Shown here piece after piece: positions 1 to 11,100 of a stretch of DNA of 64,000 bases. The position numbers were made by a program, and so were the translations under genes. The notes under the pieces were generated by a model, which saw only the letters and a list, made by a program, of their open reading frames with translations, searched no databases and was not told the origin of the DNA. Positions within the stretch are counted from its first letter, which is position 1. Every line of letters begins with the position of its first letter. The stretch is from the NCBI GenBank assembly GCA_024291935.2, contig CM044317.1, positions 57,154,730 through 57,218,729 of the forward strand, read 5' to 3'. The stretch is from Okapia johnstoni. Taxonomy: Eukaryota > Chordata > Mammalia > Artiodactyla > Giraffidae.

Positions 1-152
1 AGAATAAAAGTCTTATTGGAAAACCACCATTCATTTACAAACTTTCTGTGGCTGCTTTTGCACAAGGACAGAGTTGAGTAGTCATGACTGAGAGCCTGTG
101 GCTCCAAAGGCCTAACAATTTTATGTACGGACTTTACAGAAAAACATCTGCC
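1..152 (+). mobile_element. MER20-like hAT-Charlie DNA transposon, cut by window edge
   Basis: The stretch resembles the MER20 consensus as I remember it, in reverse orientation: 'ttattggaa', 'ggctgcttttgca', 'agagttgagtag' and 'ctttacagaaaaacatctgcc' occur in the expected order. The outer terminal repeat lies left of the window. It is non-coding and sits in PPIL6 intron 1. MER20 is the best-fitting family name; assignment to the hAT-Charlie superfamily is firmer. Confidence 0.6.
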
Positions 153-1379
153 AACATCTTCTCTACCGTATGAAGAAAACATGCTCCTTCAGATAAGGAG
201 CTAAGAAAAAGCAAGAGAAAAAAATCCCTACAACTCATTAAATACAGTTGTGGGCCATGTAACTTTGCTGATCCCATCAGTGCAGCTAACACAGACTGTT
301 TTCAGACTTCTCATCACTTGTTCTCTTCATCTTGAGACTTCACCTATTTCACAAATTAGTCACTATTTCCTGATTTGATGTAAACTCAAAACTGTAACTC
401 TGTGGACTTGGAGCAGGCAAGAAGTTAGGAATTTCTAAAGATTCTTCTATTTGGGAACATTTTGTGTCAAGTGATCCAGCTGGGTACTTTGGGAGATACA
501 AACTTTAATAAGGCATTGTCCTGTAGTCTAGTGTAGTTTTGAAGGAGAGAAGCTTGGCCTAATCTTATAACAGCATTTCTGGAGCAAACCCCAAAGACAT
601 GCTGAATTTTATATTTCAACATTTCACATACTTCTACATTTCTCCTGTGTTCGGGTTATAGGAGTGCTGCAGCATTGCAGACCTGGCCAAATTCTTTCAG
701 TTACTTAAAGTGTTTTTCATTTTACAATGTTCTGCATGTTTACAAAGAAATGTCTGGATTCTCCAGAGCACTTGGGGGTCATTTGTTAAGAAATTCCTTA
801 AGCAGCTAATTCGACTGGGATGTAGTGACTGCTATAGAAAATTTAAAGAAAAAAAAAAAAAGAAAAAACAACTCCCCCCGAATGAATAGCTTTCAAAAAT
901 CATTTGGGGAAGGAGTTTGTAAAAAATCAGCTAGTTATATGGTAATATTTTTTCGATTAGAATATTTTTAATTTAATATAAATAGTAGATCTAATCAACT
1001 TTTCAGTGACATTCAATTAATGATAATGTTGCTTGTTAAGTATTTTATGAAGTTATATGGTAATATTTTTTCCACGGAGTTTCAAAAGCTGTAATTTCAA
1101 TTAAAAATTAATGTGGAATAAAATGTGTTAATGTATAGATAGGAATCACCTTTAATTCCCAGCAAGGGTCTGAACGAGTCCTTCACTCGAATCTCCCGTT
1201 AAAGGCAGCCCTTCTCGAAGTGGAACTCCTGCCCAGACCGGCACTTGCCACCTGCACGCTCAGATCCATTCTGACACAGCCAACCCCAGCCGGGACAACC
1301 CCTCCCTGAACCTCGACCCCCGCCACCAGGTGATGCAAGACCGGGAAGCGGGTCGCACTTGAGGTTTCTTCGCAGTTAC
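153..1379 (-). other. PPIL6: PPIL6 intron 1 (partial)
   Basis: This is AT-rich sequence with no supported exon on either strand. A poly-purine/poly-A stretch lies near 841-868. The intron begins with a GTAACT donor read on the minus strand at 1379 and continues beyond the left edge of the window. Apart from the transposon at the very start, nothing else is recognisable. Confidence 0.6.
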
Positions 1380-1502
1380 CTCAGCGGCGCTCTTCGCGAT
1401 CTGAAAGCTGGAGCTCTTGAAAAGCCCCACCACCTTCACCTGAAGCGGCTGCTCGGGTGGCGACCGCGAGATGCACGGAACCGACTGCTGCTGGCTCGCC
1501 AT
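1380..1502 (-). CDS. PPIL6: PPIL6 first coding exon (N-terminal 41 aa, partial gene)
   Basis: This exon encodes the start of peptidylprolyl isomerase-like 6, a cyclophilin-fold protein whose isomerase domain is encoded by later exons outside the window. The translation contains PLQVKVVGLF and FQIAKSAAE, which match the human N-terminus, while the first 18 residues differ. The start codon is at 1502-1500. The exon ends at a GAG codon followed by a GTAACT donor at 1379-1374. The gene is transcribed leftward, divergently from SMPD2, with 608 bp between the two start codons. The open frame continues past the donor to 1260, but that part is intron. Nothing can be said about catalytic residues here. 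Confidence 0.85.
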
Positions 1503-1541
1503 GCCTGCGCGTGGGGACTCCTCGGGTCACAAACATTGCGC

Positions 1542-1555
1542 GTCGCCAGGGCAAC
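1542..1555. promoter_or_regulatory. X-box (RFX binding motif) upstream of PPIL6
   Basis: The sequence gtcgcc-ag-ggcaac fits the X-box consensus GTNRCC-N(0-3)-RGYAAC at every defined position. It is 40 bp upstream of the PPIL6 start codon. RFX2/RFX3 bind this motif in promoters of ciliary genes. Binding at this site is inferred. Confidence 0.65.
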
Positions 1556-1924
1556 CACCGCGCGGCCCCGCCCCCGCCTCTCGCGGGGAAGAGAGGGGCG
1601 GGGCGGTCGGCGAAGGCCCGGCCTTTCCTCAACTTTGCTCCTGTTGCTGTTGAGCCGGCAGAGAGGCGGGAGAGGACCTGTAGGCGGCCGCCACCAGGGA
1701 CGAGCTTCGGAGAAAAGGAACGCGGAGCCCACGTCCCGCGTGCCTCAGTCCGGTTCGCCGCTCCCCAGAACCTCATCTGAGAGCGCCCCCCGACCCCGCC
1801 TCTGGGATCCCTCTGCCCCCGCCCAGGGTCCTCCAGCGCGGCCGTTGCCTCCGGTCAGCGCCAGAATTCACGGCAGAGCGCCTTTCCGGGTTGGCGCGCC
1901 GCCAGATTGGGCCCCCGCCGGCCG

Positions 1925-1938
1925 GTTGCCTGGGTAAC
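1925..1938. promoter_or_regulatory. Second X-box (RFX binding motif) upstream of SMPD2
   Basis: The sequence gttgcc-tg-ggtaac is a second full match to GTNRCC-N(0-3)-RGYAAC, with the same 2 bp spacer. It lies 15 bp from the inverted CCAAT box and 172 bp upstream of the SMPD2 ATG. Function is inferred from the motif only. Confidence 0.65.
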
Positions 1939-2110
1939 GCGGGAATCCGCCCCCAGGCGCGTGCATTAGGGCGCCGCGGCCTTCCGGGGAGCGCGGGAGC
2001 CGGGCGGCCACCTGTACGCAGTGCCCCGGGAGGAGCGCCGCCCGCGCGTGTCCCCGTCGCGGCCGTCGCTCTGGAGGCGGAACCGTCCCGCGCCGCCGAG
2101 CGTCCCCGCC

Positions 2111-4911
2111 ATGAAGCCCAACTTCACCCTGCGACTGAGGGTCTTTAACCTCAACTGCTGGTAAGTGCGCCCCCCAACGCGGGTCTGGGGCCGCGTTCCG
2201 CCCGCACCCGCATTGCCAGAGGAAGGAGGCCTTCCTCACATCCGGGCCACGGCGCTCCCCTGCCCTAAGCTTCGGGTTGTTGGGGGCAACCCGCACCTCC
2301 ACGGCCGGTCCCTGGCCCCAACTCCGGTACTGCCCCCGAGCGCCCGCAGCTGTCACCTCCCCCCTGCGCTTCTCGTCCTCAGGGGCATTCCCTACCTGAG
2401 CAAGCATCGCGCCGACCGCGTGAAGCGCCTGGGAGACTTTCTAAACATGGAGAGCTTCGACCTAGCTCTACTGGAGGAGGTGGGGCCGTGCGGAACCGGG
2501 CTGCAGGGGCGGCAGCGGGGATGGGGTCGCTCTCCCAGGAGGAAGGGCCGGGAAGGTATCTTTAACCCTTTCCCCCAGGTGTGGAGTGAACAGGACTTCC
2601 AGTACTTGAGACAAAAGCTGTTGCCCACCTACCCAGCTGCACACTACTTCAGGAGGTGAGCAGCCAATTGTCCTGGAAGCCTAGTTTCAGACCTTGAGGT
2701 GCTTGGCCTTGCCAGCCCCTCCTCCCTATGCTGTCTGCACCCTGCTTCCTCTCCCCCAGCATTCTCTTCTCTGGGTGTGGAAGCAGGAGAAGGTGGAATG
2801 AGGAAGATCTAGCTCTACAGCTCATCAGACTTACTATCAGGCCGTCCTATCACCCCACACAAGCAACTAACACATGAGCTTCCATCAGCTGCAGAAAGAG
2901 AAGAAAAAGTAGCTGATAAGAGCTGGGAGACAAGGGAGGGGGAAAGGGCTGGGTATTTCTCTTCTGCTTTTGTGACTGCTAACCAGGATTTGGCTTTCAG
3001 CGGCATCATTGGCAGTGGTCTCTGTGTCTTCTCCAAACACCCAATCCAGGAATTCACCCAGCATGTCTTCACCCTCAATGGCTACCCCTACATGGTGAGT
3101 CTGATCTCCAAACTCTTCCACCACCCTCCCCCCCTCCACTAACACATAGTAAAGGAGGTAACCTTCCTAGGACTGCAAGGGATGAGCAGAGAGAGGGTGG
3201 CAGTGCTCTGAGTTCTGTCCCACTCCTGCCTGCAGATCCATCATTGTGACTGGTTCTGTGGGAAGGCTGTGGGGCTGCTGGTATTCCATCTAAGTGGATT
3301 GGTGCTCAATGCCTACGTGACCCACGTGAGTGAAGCCCACAGTGCTTAGGGCTGGGAGAGACAGCCGGGTCCTGGGAGGGAGAGAGGGGATGCTTTTGGT
3401 GGAGTCACCTTGGGGTGAGTTGTGGGGGCAGGATTCCTAAGGCCAGTAGGCAAAGTTCACACGTATTTTACCAAGCACCATGCCAAGTGACAGACAAACT
3501 TGATTTACACCTGTCCTTGGGACCTTGAGTCTCATCTGTTACTGTCTCCTCTATCTTGTGTAGCTCCATGCTGAGTACAATCGACAGAAAGACGTCTACC
3601 TAGCACATCGTGTGGCCCAAGCTTGGGAACTGGCCCAGTTCATCCAGTGTGTGAGCCTGGGCTTAACAGGGGAAATAGGGTGGGATCCAGGGACTGAAGG
3701 GTGGCTGTAAGGTCCCACTTTTAGGGCAGAACTGATGAGGTTCTCACCATCTTGGTTCCTCCAGCCACACATCCAAGAAGGCTGATGTGGTTCTCTTGTG
3801 TGGGGACCTCAACTTGCACCCAAAGGACCTGGGCTGCCGGCTGCTGAAGGAGTGGACCGGGCTGCATGATGCCTATCTGGAGACCCGGGACTTCAAGGTG
3901 AGGACCTGTCTAATTACTTCCCCACCTACACCCTCAGCCTCTTTCCCTCCTCCTTCCCCTGCATCCTCACTCAAGCCCACTCTTCACCTAGGGTTCTGAA
4001 GAAGGCTGTACAATGGTACCCAAAAACTGCTACGTCAAGCAACAGGAGCTGGGGCCATTTCCCTTGGGCATCCGCATCGACTATGTACTTTATAAGGTCA
4101 GGCCTCTCCCCGTTGCACCCACTGTGTCTCTTCATCTCTCACCAGCCTGTGCTGATCCTTTGTCCAGCTCGTCTAGTCTTACGTCACTGGTAACTGGAGA
4201 ATGGATAGCCAGGAACTGGTTCTCTGGACACACTTCCAAATAGAAGTTTCTCTTTGGCCCTTTTCCTAGGCAGTGTCTGGGCTATACATCTCCTGTAAGA
4301 CTCTGAAAACTACTACAGGCCATGACCCTTACAGCGGCCCCCCCTTCTCTGATCATGAGGCCCTGATGGCTACTCTGTGTGTGAGACACAGCCCCCCCCA
4401 GCACAAGCCCAGCCCTACCCATGGTGAGTCATCTGCATCCTTCTCTTTGGCCCTTCCCCACCACAGGTACCCCCTCCACTCTGACCCTTATTCTGCCTCC
4501 CCACTGTCCTGCCTTGTTGTAGGACCAGCAGAGAGGTCACCATTGACCAGTGTGCTAAGGGAGGCCTGGGCAGAAGTGGACCAGGGCATGGCTCAAGCTC
4601 GCTGGTGGGCCACTATGGCCGGCTATGCAGTTGGTCTAGGGCTGCTTCTCCTGGTGCTGCTGTGTGCCCTGGCGGCCGGAGGATGGATCAGGGAAGCTGC
4701 TCTACTCCTCTGGACCCCCAGTGTAGGACTGGTGCTGGGGGCAGGTGCCTTCTACCTCTTCCACGTGCAGGAGGCCAAGGGCTTGTGTAAGACCCGGGCC
4801 GAGCTTCAGCATGTGCTGGGAAGGGCAAGGGAGGCCCAGGACCTGGGCCCAGAGTCCCAGCCAGCCCTGCTCCTAGGGCAGCAGGAGGGAAACAGAGCTG
4901 AGGAACAATAA
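2111..4911 (+). CDS. SMPD2: SMPD2, neutral sphingomyelinase 1 (10 coding exons, 423 aa)
   Basis: SMPD2 hydrolyses sphingomyelin (and lyso-PAF in vitro) to ceramide and phosphocholine; it is a Mg-dependent ER/nuclear-membrane enzyme of the DNase I-like endonuclease/exonuclease/phosphatase fold. Coding exons are 2111-2160, 2383-2479, 2579-2655, 3001-3094, 3236-3325, 3564-3646, 3765-3897, 3992-4096, 4270-4423 and 4523-4911, all with GT-AG borders and matching phases. The total of 1272 nt gives 423 aa, the same length as human. Catalytic landmarks are present: LLEE ending at Glu49 (metal), His136 in YVTH, GDLN at 177-180, and SDHE with His272. Two C-terminal hydrophobic helices, about 327-347 and 354-376, anchor the protein. 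The start MKPNF matches human. The gene converges on MICAL1. Confidence 0.97.
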
Positions 4912-4912
4912 A
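4907..4912 (+). terminator. SMPD2: SMPD2 polyadenylation signal overlapping the stop codon
   Basis: The hexamer AATAAA contains the TAA stop codon (4909-4911). A U/GU-rich element (cttttgtggcttgg) follows at 4921, so cleavage probably falls about 10-25 nt after the stop. No better downstream plus-strand signal lies between the two convergent genes. Confidence 0.75.
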
Positions 4913-5081
4913 GCTTGACACTTTTGTGGCTTGGCCTTTTTCCTTGTAGAGGCAGTGACTGGGGCCAAGGATCAGCGTGACTGTCACAGTGTAGACCTTT
5001 GGGCTCCCACCCGTCTGCCCTCCCTGCTCAGTCCCCACCTCATCTGCAACTAGCCAGAAGTCCTGTCTATGTCAGAAACTT

Positions 5082-5087
5082 TTTATT
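5082..5087 (-). terminator. MICAL1: MICAL1 polyadenylation signal
   Basis: TTTATT on the plus strand is AATAAA on the minus strand, 106 nt past the MICAL1 stop codon. This predicts a 3' UTR of about 125 nt. Roughly 130-150 bp separate it from the expected SMPD2 cleavage site, so the two convergent genes end tail to tail. Confidence 0.8.
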
Positions 5088-5192
5088 GTAAACACTGAGG
5101 CCCTCTCCCAGGCAGCCCAGATGAACACAGGGTAGTGCTATCCTGGGGTAAGGCGATCTTCCTGGCAGGTAAGTCAGGCAGCCTGCCCTCTT

Positions 5193-8100
5193 CTAGCCCT
5201 GGACCCCCGGCTCTGAGGCCAGCTCACTGAGCCTGCGCTCTTCCTGGAGGCGAATGAGGGCATCTCGCTGGTTCACCACATCCAGTAGCTTCCTCAGGAC
5301 CTGGTCCTCAGCCTGCCGATCGGCAGCTGTCTTTAGGGTTTCTGAAGGGAGGAGATGAAGCTTAGAGGACAGAGGATGTGGCAGAGAGGCACAAGACGCA
5401 CAGCCTCATCCTGCCTGTGTGACTTCTGCAACCTCTGCTGTTTCCCACCCTGTGAAACTGGCTCATCAACACTAATGGTTTTCTAGCATTGTTTAGCTGC
5501 AACATCATTCTTAAAGGAAATCTGGTGTAAAAGCTCAGTTGGGCAGCTCTGACTGAAGGGCAGAGTAGGGGCTTGGCGCCCCATCCTCTGGCGTCCTTCA
5601 GTTCAAGAGGCAATTCAGGAGGCATTTCAGCCTTCAGAGGTACTCAGACTGGAGGATTGTTGCTGGGCAGTATCTGCAGTCACGAGGCTTGTGCAAATAC
5701 CAGCCTCTCCCCACATCCTGCCTACCTTCCCGGTTCATGTAGGTTCGTAGCTCTTGGTCCAGCTGCCACTGTTTCTCCTCCAAGTTCAGCTCTTGCACTC
5801 TGTGGAGGGCAGGAATAGAAAAGGCACAGATGCCTAGGGTGGCCAAAGACCTGGCTGGGGCCTGCCTGACTCAATGCCACTGTCCCCCACTCCCCAACCC
5901 TGACACCCCTTACGTGATCATGAGCTCAGCCTCCTCGGCCACCAGGCTGTTTTTCTTCTGAACGAGCTGTAGCAGCTGTTCCACCCATAATGCCTTTTGC
6001 TCTTCAGGGGAACCTGATAAGAAAGGGGGCCAGTCAGGCCTCTAGCCAGGATCATAGGAGTCGTGGCATGAGGAATAGAGCCTGCTGTGAGCCAGACCTA
6101 GCAGTTTGGGGGTTGCTGGGGGCAGAACACAGTGCCAGGAGGCAGAGGTCTCCTGGTTTATCCCTCCCGTCTTCACTCACTGCTCTGGCTCCTCAAAGCC
6201 AGCTCTAGCTTCGTGCCCTTGGCCTCCAGCTCCCTTAGAGCAGCCTCGATCTCATTTAGTCGCCGCTGGATGGCCTGAGGAGTACAAGACAGAGGGACCA
6301 GGAGTCTGGTCATTGCTCAAGAACAGAGTCCCAGAGGAGCTCTGATCCCCAGTCTCAGGATTCTGACCCCATCAGAACCTCTGGGAACCCTGAGGCCGCA
6401 CCTGAGCCTTGCAGAACCGCTTCATCTCCTCCTCCTTGGCCCGGCGCAGCAAAGTCCGACGCCACGTTGGATAATTGTTCATGGTGCCTGAGTTTTTAGC
6501 CAAGTTCCACAGAAACTGTGACAGAGTCAGGTGGATAGGGGTTGGGGAAGCTCTATTTAAGAGGGACCAGAAGGATCCTAGGCTGGAAGTGGGGTAAGTT
6601 CTGATAGAAAAGGTAGAGGCTTAGAGACATGAAAGAGTCAGGCCAGGTGAGAAGACATTTGGAGACATCTGGGCTCAGAAGAGGCTGGGTGCTGTGGGTT
6701 TCTCCTGGGTGAGGGGAGGGGTGTGTTTAGTGGATGTGTGCTGGCTTGGGCAGAATAGGTGGCCAGGTTCTTCCCACTAACCTGTTCCATGTCTGAGTCC
6801 AAAGGTACATCTTCCTCTTCCTCTGCTTCCTCTTCACTGGACGAGGAACTCTCTTCTTCCCCCTTTTCCATGGCTTCAAGAACTGAGCATGACGTGGACA
6901 TGGGCTGGAATCCCCACGACCTCCCTCCTCATGCCCCACATCCCTGTCCCAAGAATCCAAAACCACCCACCCCATCCCCACCCTGAGCCAGCAGCTACCC
7001 TGAGGACTCTGGACAGGCATTCCCCAACCCTTGAAGCTTGCTTCCAGGGCTTGGCGGGCCAAGGCAGAGCAGCTTCTGGGGGGCTTGGGTGGAGGCTCCA
7101 TTTCCGGGTCAGGGGTGAGATGAAGGGAGGATAAACGCTGGCGTTCTGAGCTGGAGAGGCGGATCAGTCGACGGGTGGGCTGGCTGGGGCTTGGGACAGG
7201 ATTGGTCCCTTGGTGGAGGGCCATGGGAGTCGCGGGGCCTGATGGCATGTTATTCTCACTTGGCATAGGAAGGTCCTAAAAAATCCACCAAATGTTCTGG
7301 TCAGTGACCTGCCCAGCGTGGGCTGAGGCTGCCCCTTGAGACAGATGTGGGCCCTGGCATTCATCCATTTGTGCCATTTACTGAACAGTGTCAGGCAGTG
7401 TTCTGGATACTTGAAATAAGTCAGTAAGTAAAACAGGACAAAGATCTCTGCCATCGTGGAGTTTATACTCTAGTGGAGGATATTCAGTTTCCCCCCGTGC
7501 AGTCTGCTGGGCCAGGGGAGCCCTTTCCTCCTCCTCATCCCCCCACCACACACTTCCACAGCTTTTACCTGACTCTCAGGATCTCTATCGCTGCCATCCT
7601 CTTTGTGGCCTGTCTGAGGCAGGTGCTGGAGGCAGTAGAAATATCCTGGGAAGGTGGGAGAGGGAAGGAGGCATCAGATGTAGGCAGACCAAGGATCAGA
7701 TACTCAGACTATCAGGGAAGGTGGGCGTGACAAGAGTACATTTGCTGGTGAATTTCTACCAGCCTCCTGGTTTCTCAGGACCCCACATCTGGGGCTTTGG
7801 AGGGGACAGAGAAGACTGAGCTTGGGAGAAAGCGTTATCTTCAGCTTGTTTTTCTGCCTCATGCCCAGCACCCTGGTTCCTCTCCACTTTCAAGTTCCTG
7901 ACCCCGTCCGGTAGGGCCAAACGCAGAGTCCCTCTGAATGCCTCCCAGGCCCACTCACCATCTCCTGGGTGCTGCCTATAGCCACCTGGCCATAATGTGG
8001 CCTCACAGATATGACAGCGGAAGCAGCTCCGGTGGAAGAAACGGCCATCAGCACAGAGGCGTTCCAGGATATAGAGGTGTTGCCCACAAAGTGCACACAG

Positions 8101-11100
8101 ATCCTCAGCACTGGCCTGCAGTGACCCCCAGGTCCCAGGTCAGCTGGAGTCAAAGCCAAGGTCTGCCCTTCCCCTGAAACACACCTCCCTGCCCTTCCCA
8201 GGCCTTTGCCTGCAGACAGGGCCCCTGTGCTCACGTCCTGCTGCTGGGATGGCGGTGTCATTGGTTCATCAGGCTCTGGGACAAGTGGCTCCTCAGTACT
8301 TGGGGTCTCAGCCTCTACCTGAAAAGGTAAGTGCTCAGGCCTAGAGGTAAAGGGACAGGGTCAGTTAGGGAGTCATGTGTGCAGATGAAAGAACTGGAAG
8401 GGAAAGGCAGTGAGACTGGATGGGGGGTTGGGTACAGGAGCTTGGGTAGCAAGCAAGACCTGAGGGACAGGACATGGGAGAGTACCTCAGGGAAGGGACT
8501 GTCCAGCCCCTGCGTGCATTTACCTCCAGGCGAGGCTTCTTGCCACCAGCATCCTCCCCATTTTCCTGCAACAAGTCCTACATTCTAAGCATGGGCTCTG
8601 AGCCCCCACTTCTCCCTTTCCTCCCATTCAGGATGTCGTCCTCATCACCTCAGGGACCCCCATAAGAACCCCACTGCCCAGCCCAACCCCACCCAAACTC
8701 TCCACCTGAGTCCGGGTCCGTTGCAGGGTCCTCTGCAGTTTGCCAAGGAACAGTACAGCGCTGGCAGTGCCTGGGGAGCCTTGGCTGACTGAGCCTGTGA
8801 GGAGAGTTGTGGAGATCAGGGGCGATACTATATCCCCAGAAGAGATAGCTGTGAGCCAGCCCAGAAGGATAAAGGATACCTCTCCCAGGATGTCCCTTAT
8901 AGGGCGCTCTTGCTCTCTATCTGTCCCTCTCTCACACACACACCCTTGTCGTCCCACCCGTCTTGCAGCTCACCTGGGTTGTGTGGTATGCTCTTGAAGG
9001 CACTATGGAAGTGGCTGAGGTAGGCAATGAGGCCCAGTGGGTCACTCCCTGCCACCATCGCCTGTGCGGACAACACTGGTGTGATGCCCAGCTCATGCTC
9101 TGCCATCTTCAGCGCCCAAGAAGTAGCTTCCAGAGCCCCCATTCCCTGGAGCTCGGCGGGTTCCCTATGGGGCAGCAGGGAGAAAGGTCAGTGGGAGACC
9201 AGAACCTGACCCCACGGAAAGGGGAGACAGCAGCAGGGGAGGAATAAAGGGAAAGGGAGGCGAGGACAGGAAGGGTTTTTATTCTCTGCTGCACACCCAC
9301 CATCACCCACCCAATGACAACAGCTTCTGGCCTTGAGGGGCCTTCACCACTCACAAAGCTCTCCCTATTGAATGCATGCTTATGGGCAGAGGGGCAGGAG
9401 TACTATCTCTAGGGAGGTGAAGCAACTAGAGCAGGATTATTAGCAAGTGATGGTGCTGGGATGCAGTGGCTGTGCCACCTCTTACATGGTGATTCCCTGC
9501 CATTCCACACTGCCTGCAGGGGGAGGCGCAGAGGCATGGAAGAGAGGGAGGGTCTGTCAGGGACCGCCAATCCCCAGTCCCTGACTCACAGTAGGGCGGG
9601 CCGCAGCCGGTGCACCAGGGCGCACAGAGCCAGCCCGTCAGCCCAGGAGGAAGACAGGTCGGTGACATGGACACCTGGGTACCCAGCCGTCTGCTCCTGG
9701 CACCAGCGCAGCAGCTCCTCCTGGGAGCCTGCCGCCCCTAGGAAGAGGAGGTTGCGCTTGTACCCAGCACTCCAGCCCGCAGAGAGAGCCCAGCTGCTGG
9801 CTGTGGGGTCTGTACGAGAGCCAGAAGCAGGCACCCAGTGCCCAACAATGTGAGCAGCACCTCCTTCATCCCCATTTTCTCATTCGAAAAAAAATCTTTG
9901 GGGGGAATAAAGTGAAATCACTGCTAGCCACAGAGAGGCCAACAGGCTATGAACTGAGGGGCAAGGGTAGCCCAGAGGCTAAAACAAGAGGCAGGCTTGG
10001 GGTCTGCCAGGTGGGAAGAGGCAGGATAGCTGAGAACAGCGCAACGTGGCGTGGCTGCCATCCAGTGATCCAGCACTGGTTAAAGTGCTGAGATACTCTA
10101 CACAGGCTGCCAAACGGCTGCTGCCCTGTGCTCTCCAGGACGCCCCCAATCTCCCCCCCCCAACCCAGCAGGGCTCCAGCACCCTGCTCCCTGCTGCCAG
10201 CGGCTGCAACTGCTGTCGGTGCTTACGCATCACTGTTCGGTCAATGTTTTAGACATGGCCCTGGAGGAGGCCTGCTCACCAGTGGCTGGCTTTCCGGAGT
10301 CTGTCTTGTCACTCATCCTCCGCACAGGCTCCTTGGCTTCCACATCGTACAGGTCTCGTACCTACGGCAGCCCCTTTCAGGTCTCCAGGCGGGCTGACCA
10401 CACACCTGCTCAGCCCATGGGGGAGGGCTGCCTGGGTGGGGCTCACCCAGAGGGACAGTGACTGCGTGGACCAGGAGGCAAGGCCTGACCTGGGGTGGGG
10501 CAGCTGCCCTGGGAAGGCTTGGGGTGGAGGGTGATGCCAGGAGTTCTGACCTGATTGGGGGTCACAGCCCGGAGGTTCAGGTTGGGGTAGCGGGTGGCAG
10601 GGTCCAGCCCATACTGCGCCACATTGCGGTGCATGTTCTCTGGGGATGTCTGTGACAGGAGCTGGTACAAGCTCTCTCTAGGGGGATGAGGGTGAGGGAC
10701 GGGCACGAGCAGGAGAGCACCATTAGCACTCACCCCTCAACAACCACCAGGCTTTTGCCTTATTCTCCTTTATCCACTCCCTCATCTATTCACCCAGCAT
10801 CTCCAAGCCTATTCCTGAGTCTTGTCCCACATCTAGTCCTGCCCCGCCCCACCCCCCAACTCAGGCCTCACCGCTCCGCCAACACCTCTAGGGGCCCAGC
10901 ACCCTCTGCCCACCGCTTCACCATCCAGGCGGCATCAAAGGCTGCCAGGAAGCCCCGGGCCACTCCAGTGCCCAGGGGCCAGAAGGGCTGCAGGGTCAGA
11001 AGGAAAAGAAACAGCTCAGTTAGAGTCCAACAGAGGGCCCACCCCAACAGAGTTGCCCAAGCCCACATGCCCCCAGGGCCAGAGCAGGGGGCGCCCCCTG

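Larger units (their letters stand above)
1400..2300. promoter_or_regulatory. CpG-island bidirectional promoter of PPIL6 and SMPD2
   Basis: The region is very GC- and CpG-rich compared with its flanks and separates two genes transcribed away from each other. It contains an inverted CCAAT box (ATTGG, 1906-1910), several GC boxes, and two perfect RFX X-boxes (annotated separately). No TATA box is evident, as is usual for CpG promoters. Transcription start sites cannot be fixed from sequence alone. Confidence 0.75.

Noticed and set aside
1359..2407. Long GC-rich open frames on both strands (up to 192 aa)
   Set aside because: They overlap the CpG promoter and first exons, have low-complexity Arg/Pro/Gly composition, and match no protein I recognise. 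CpG islands produce such frames by chance.
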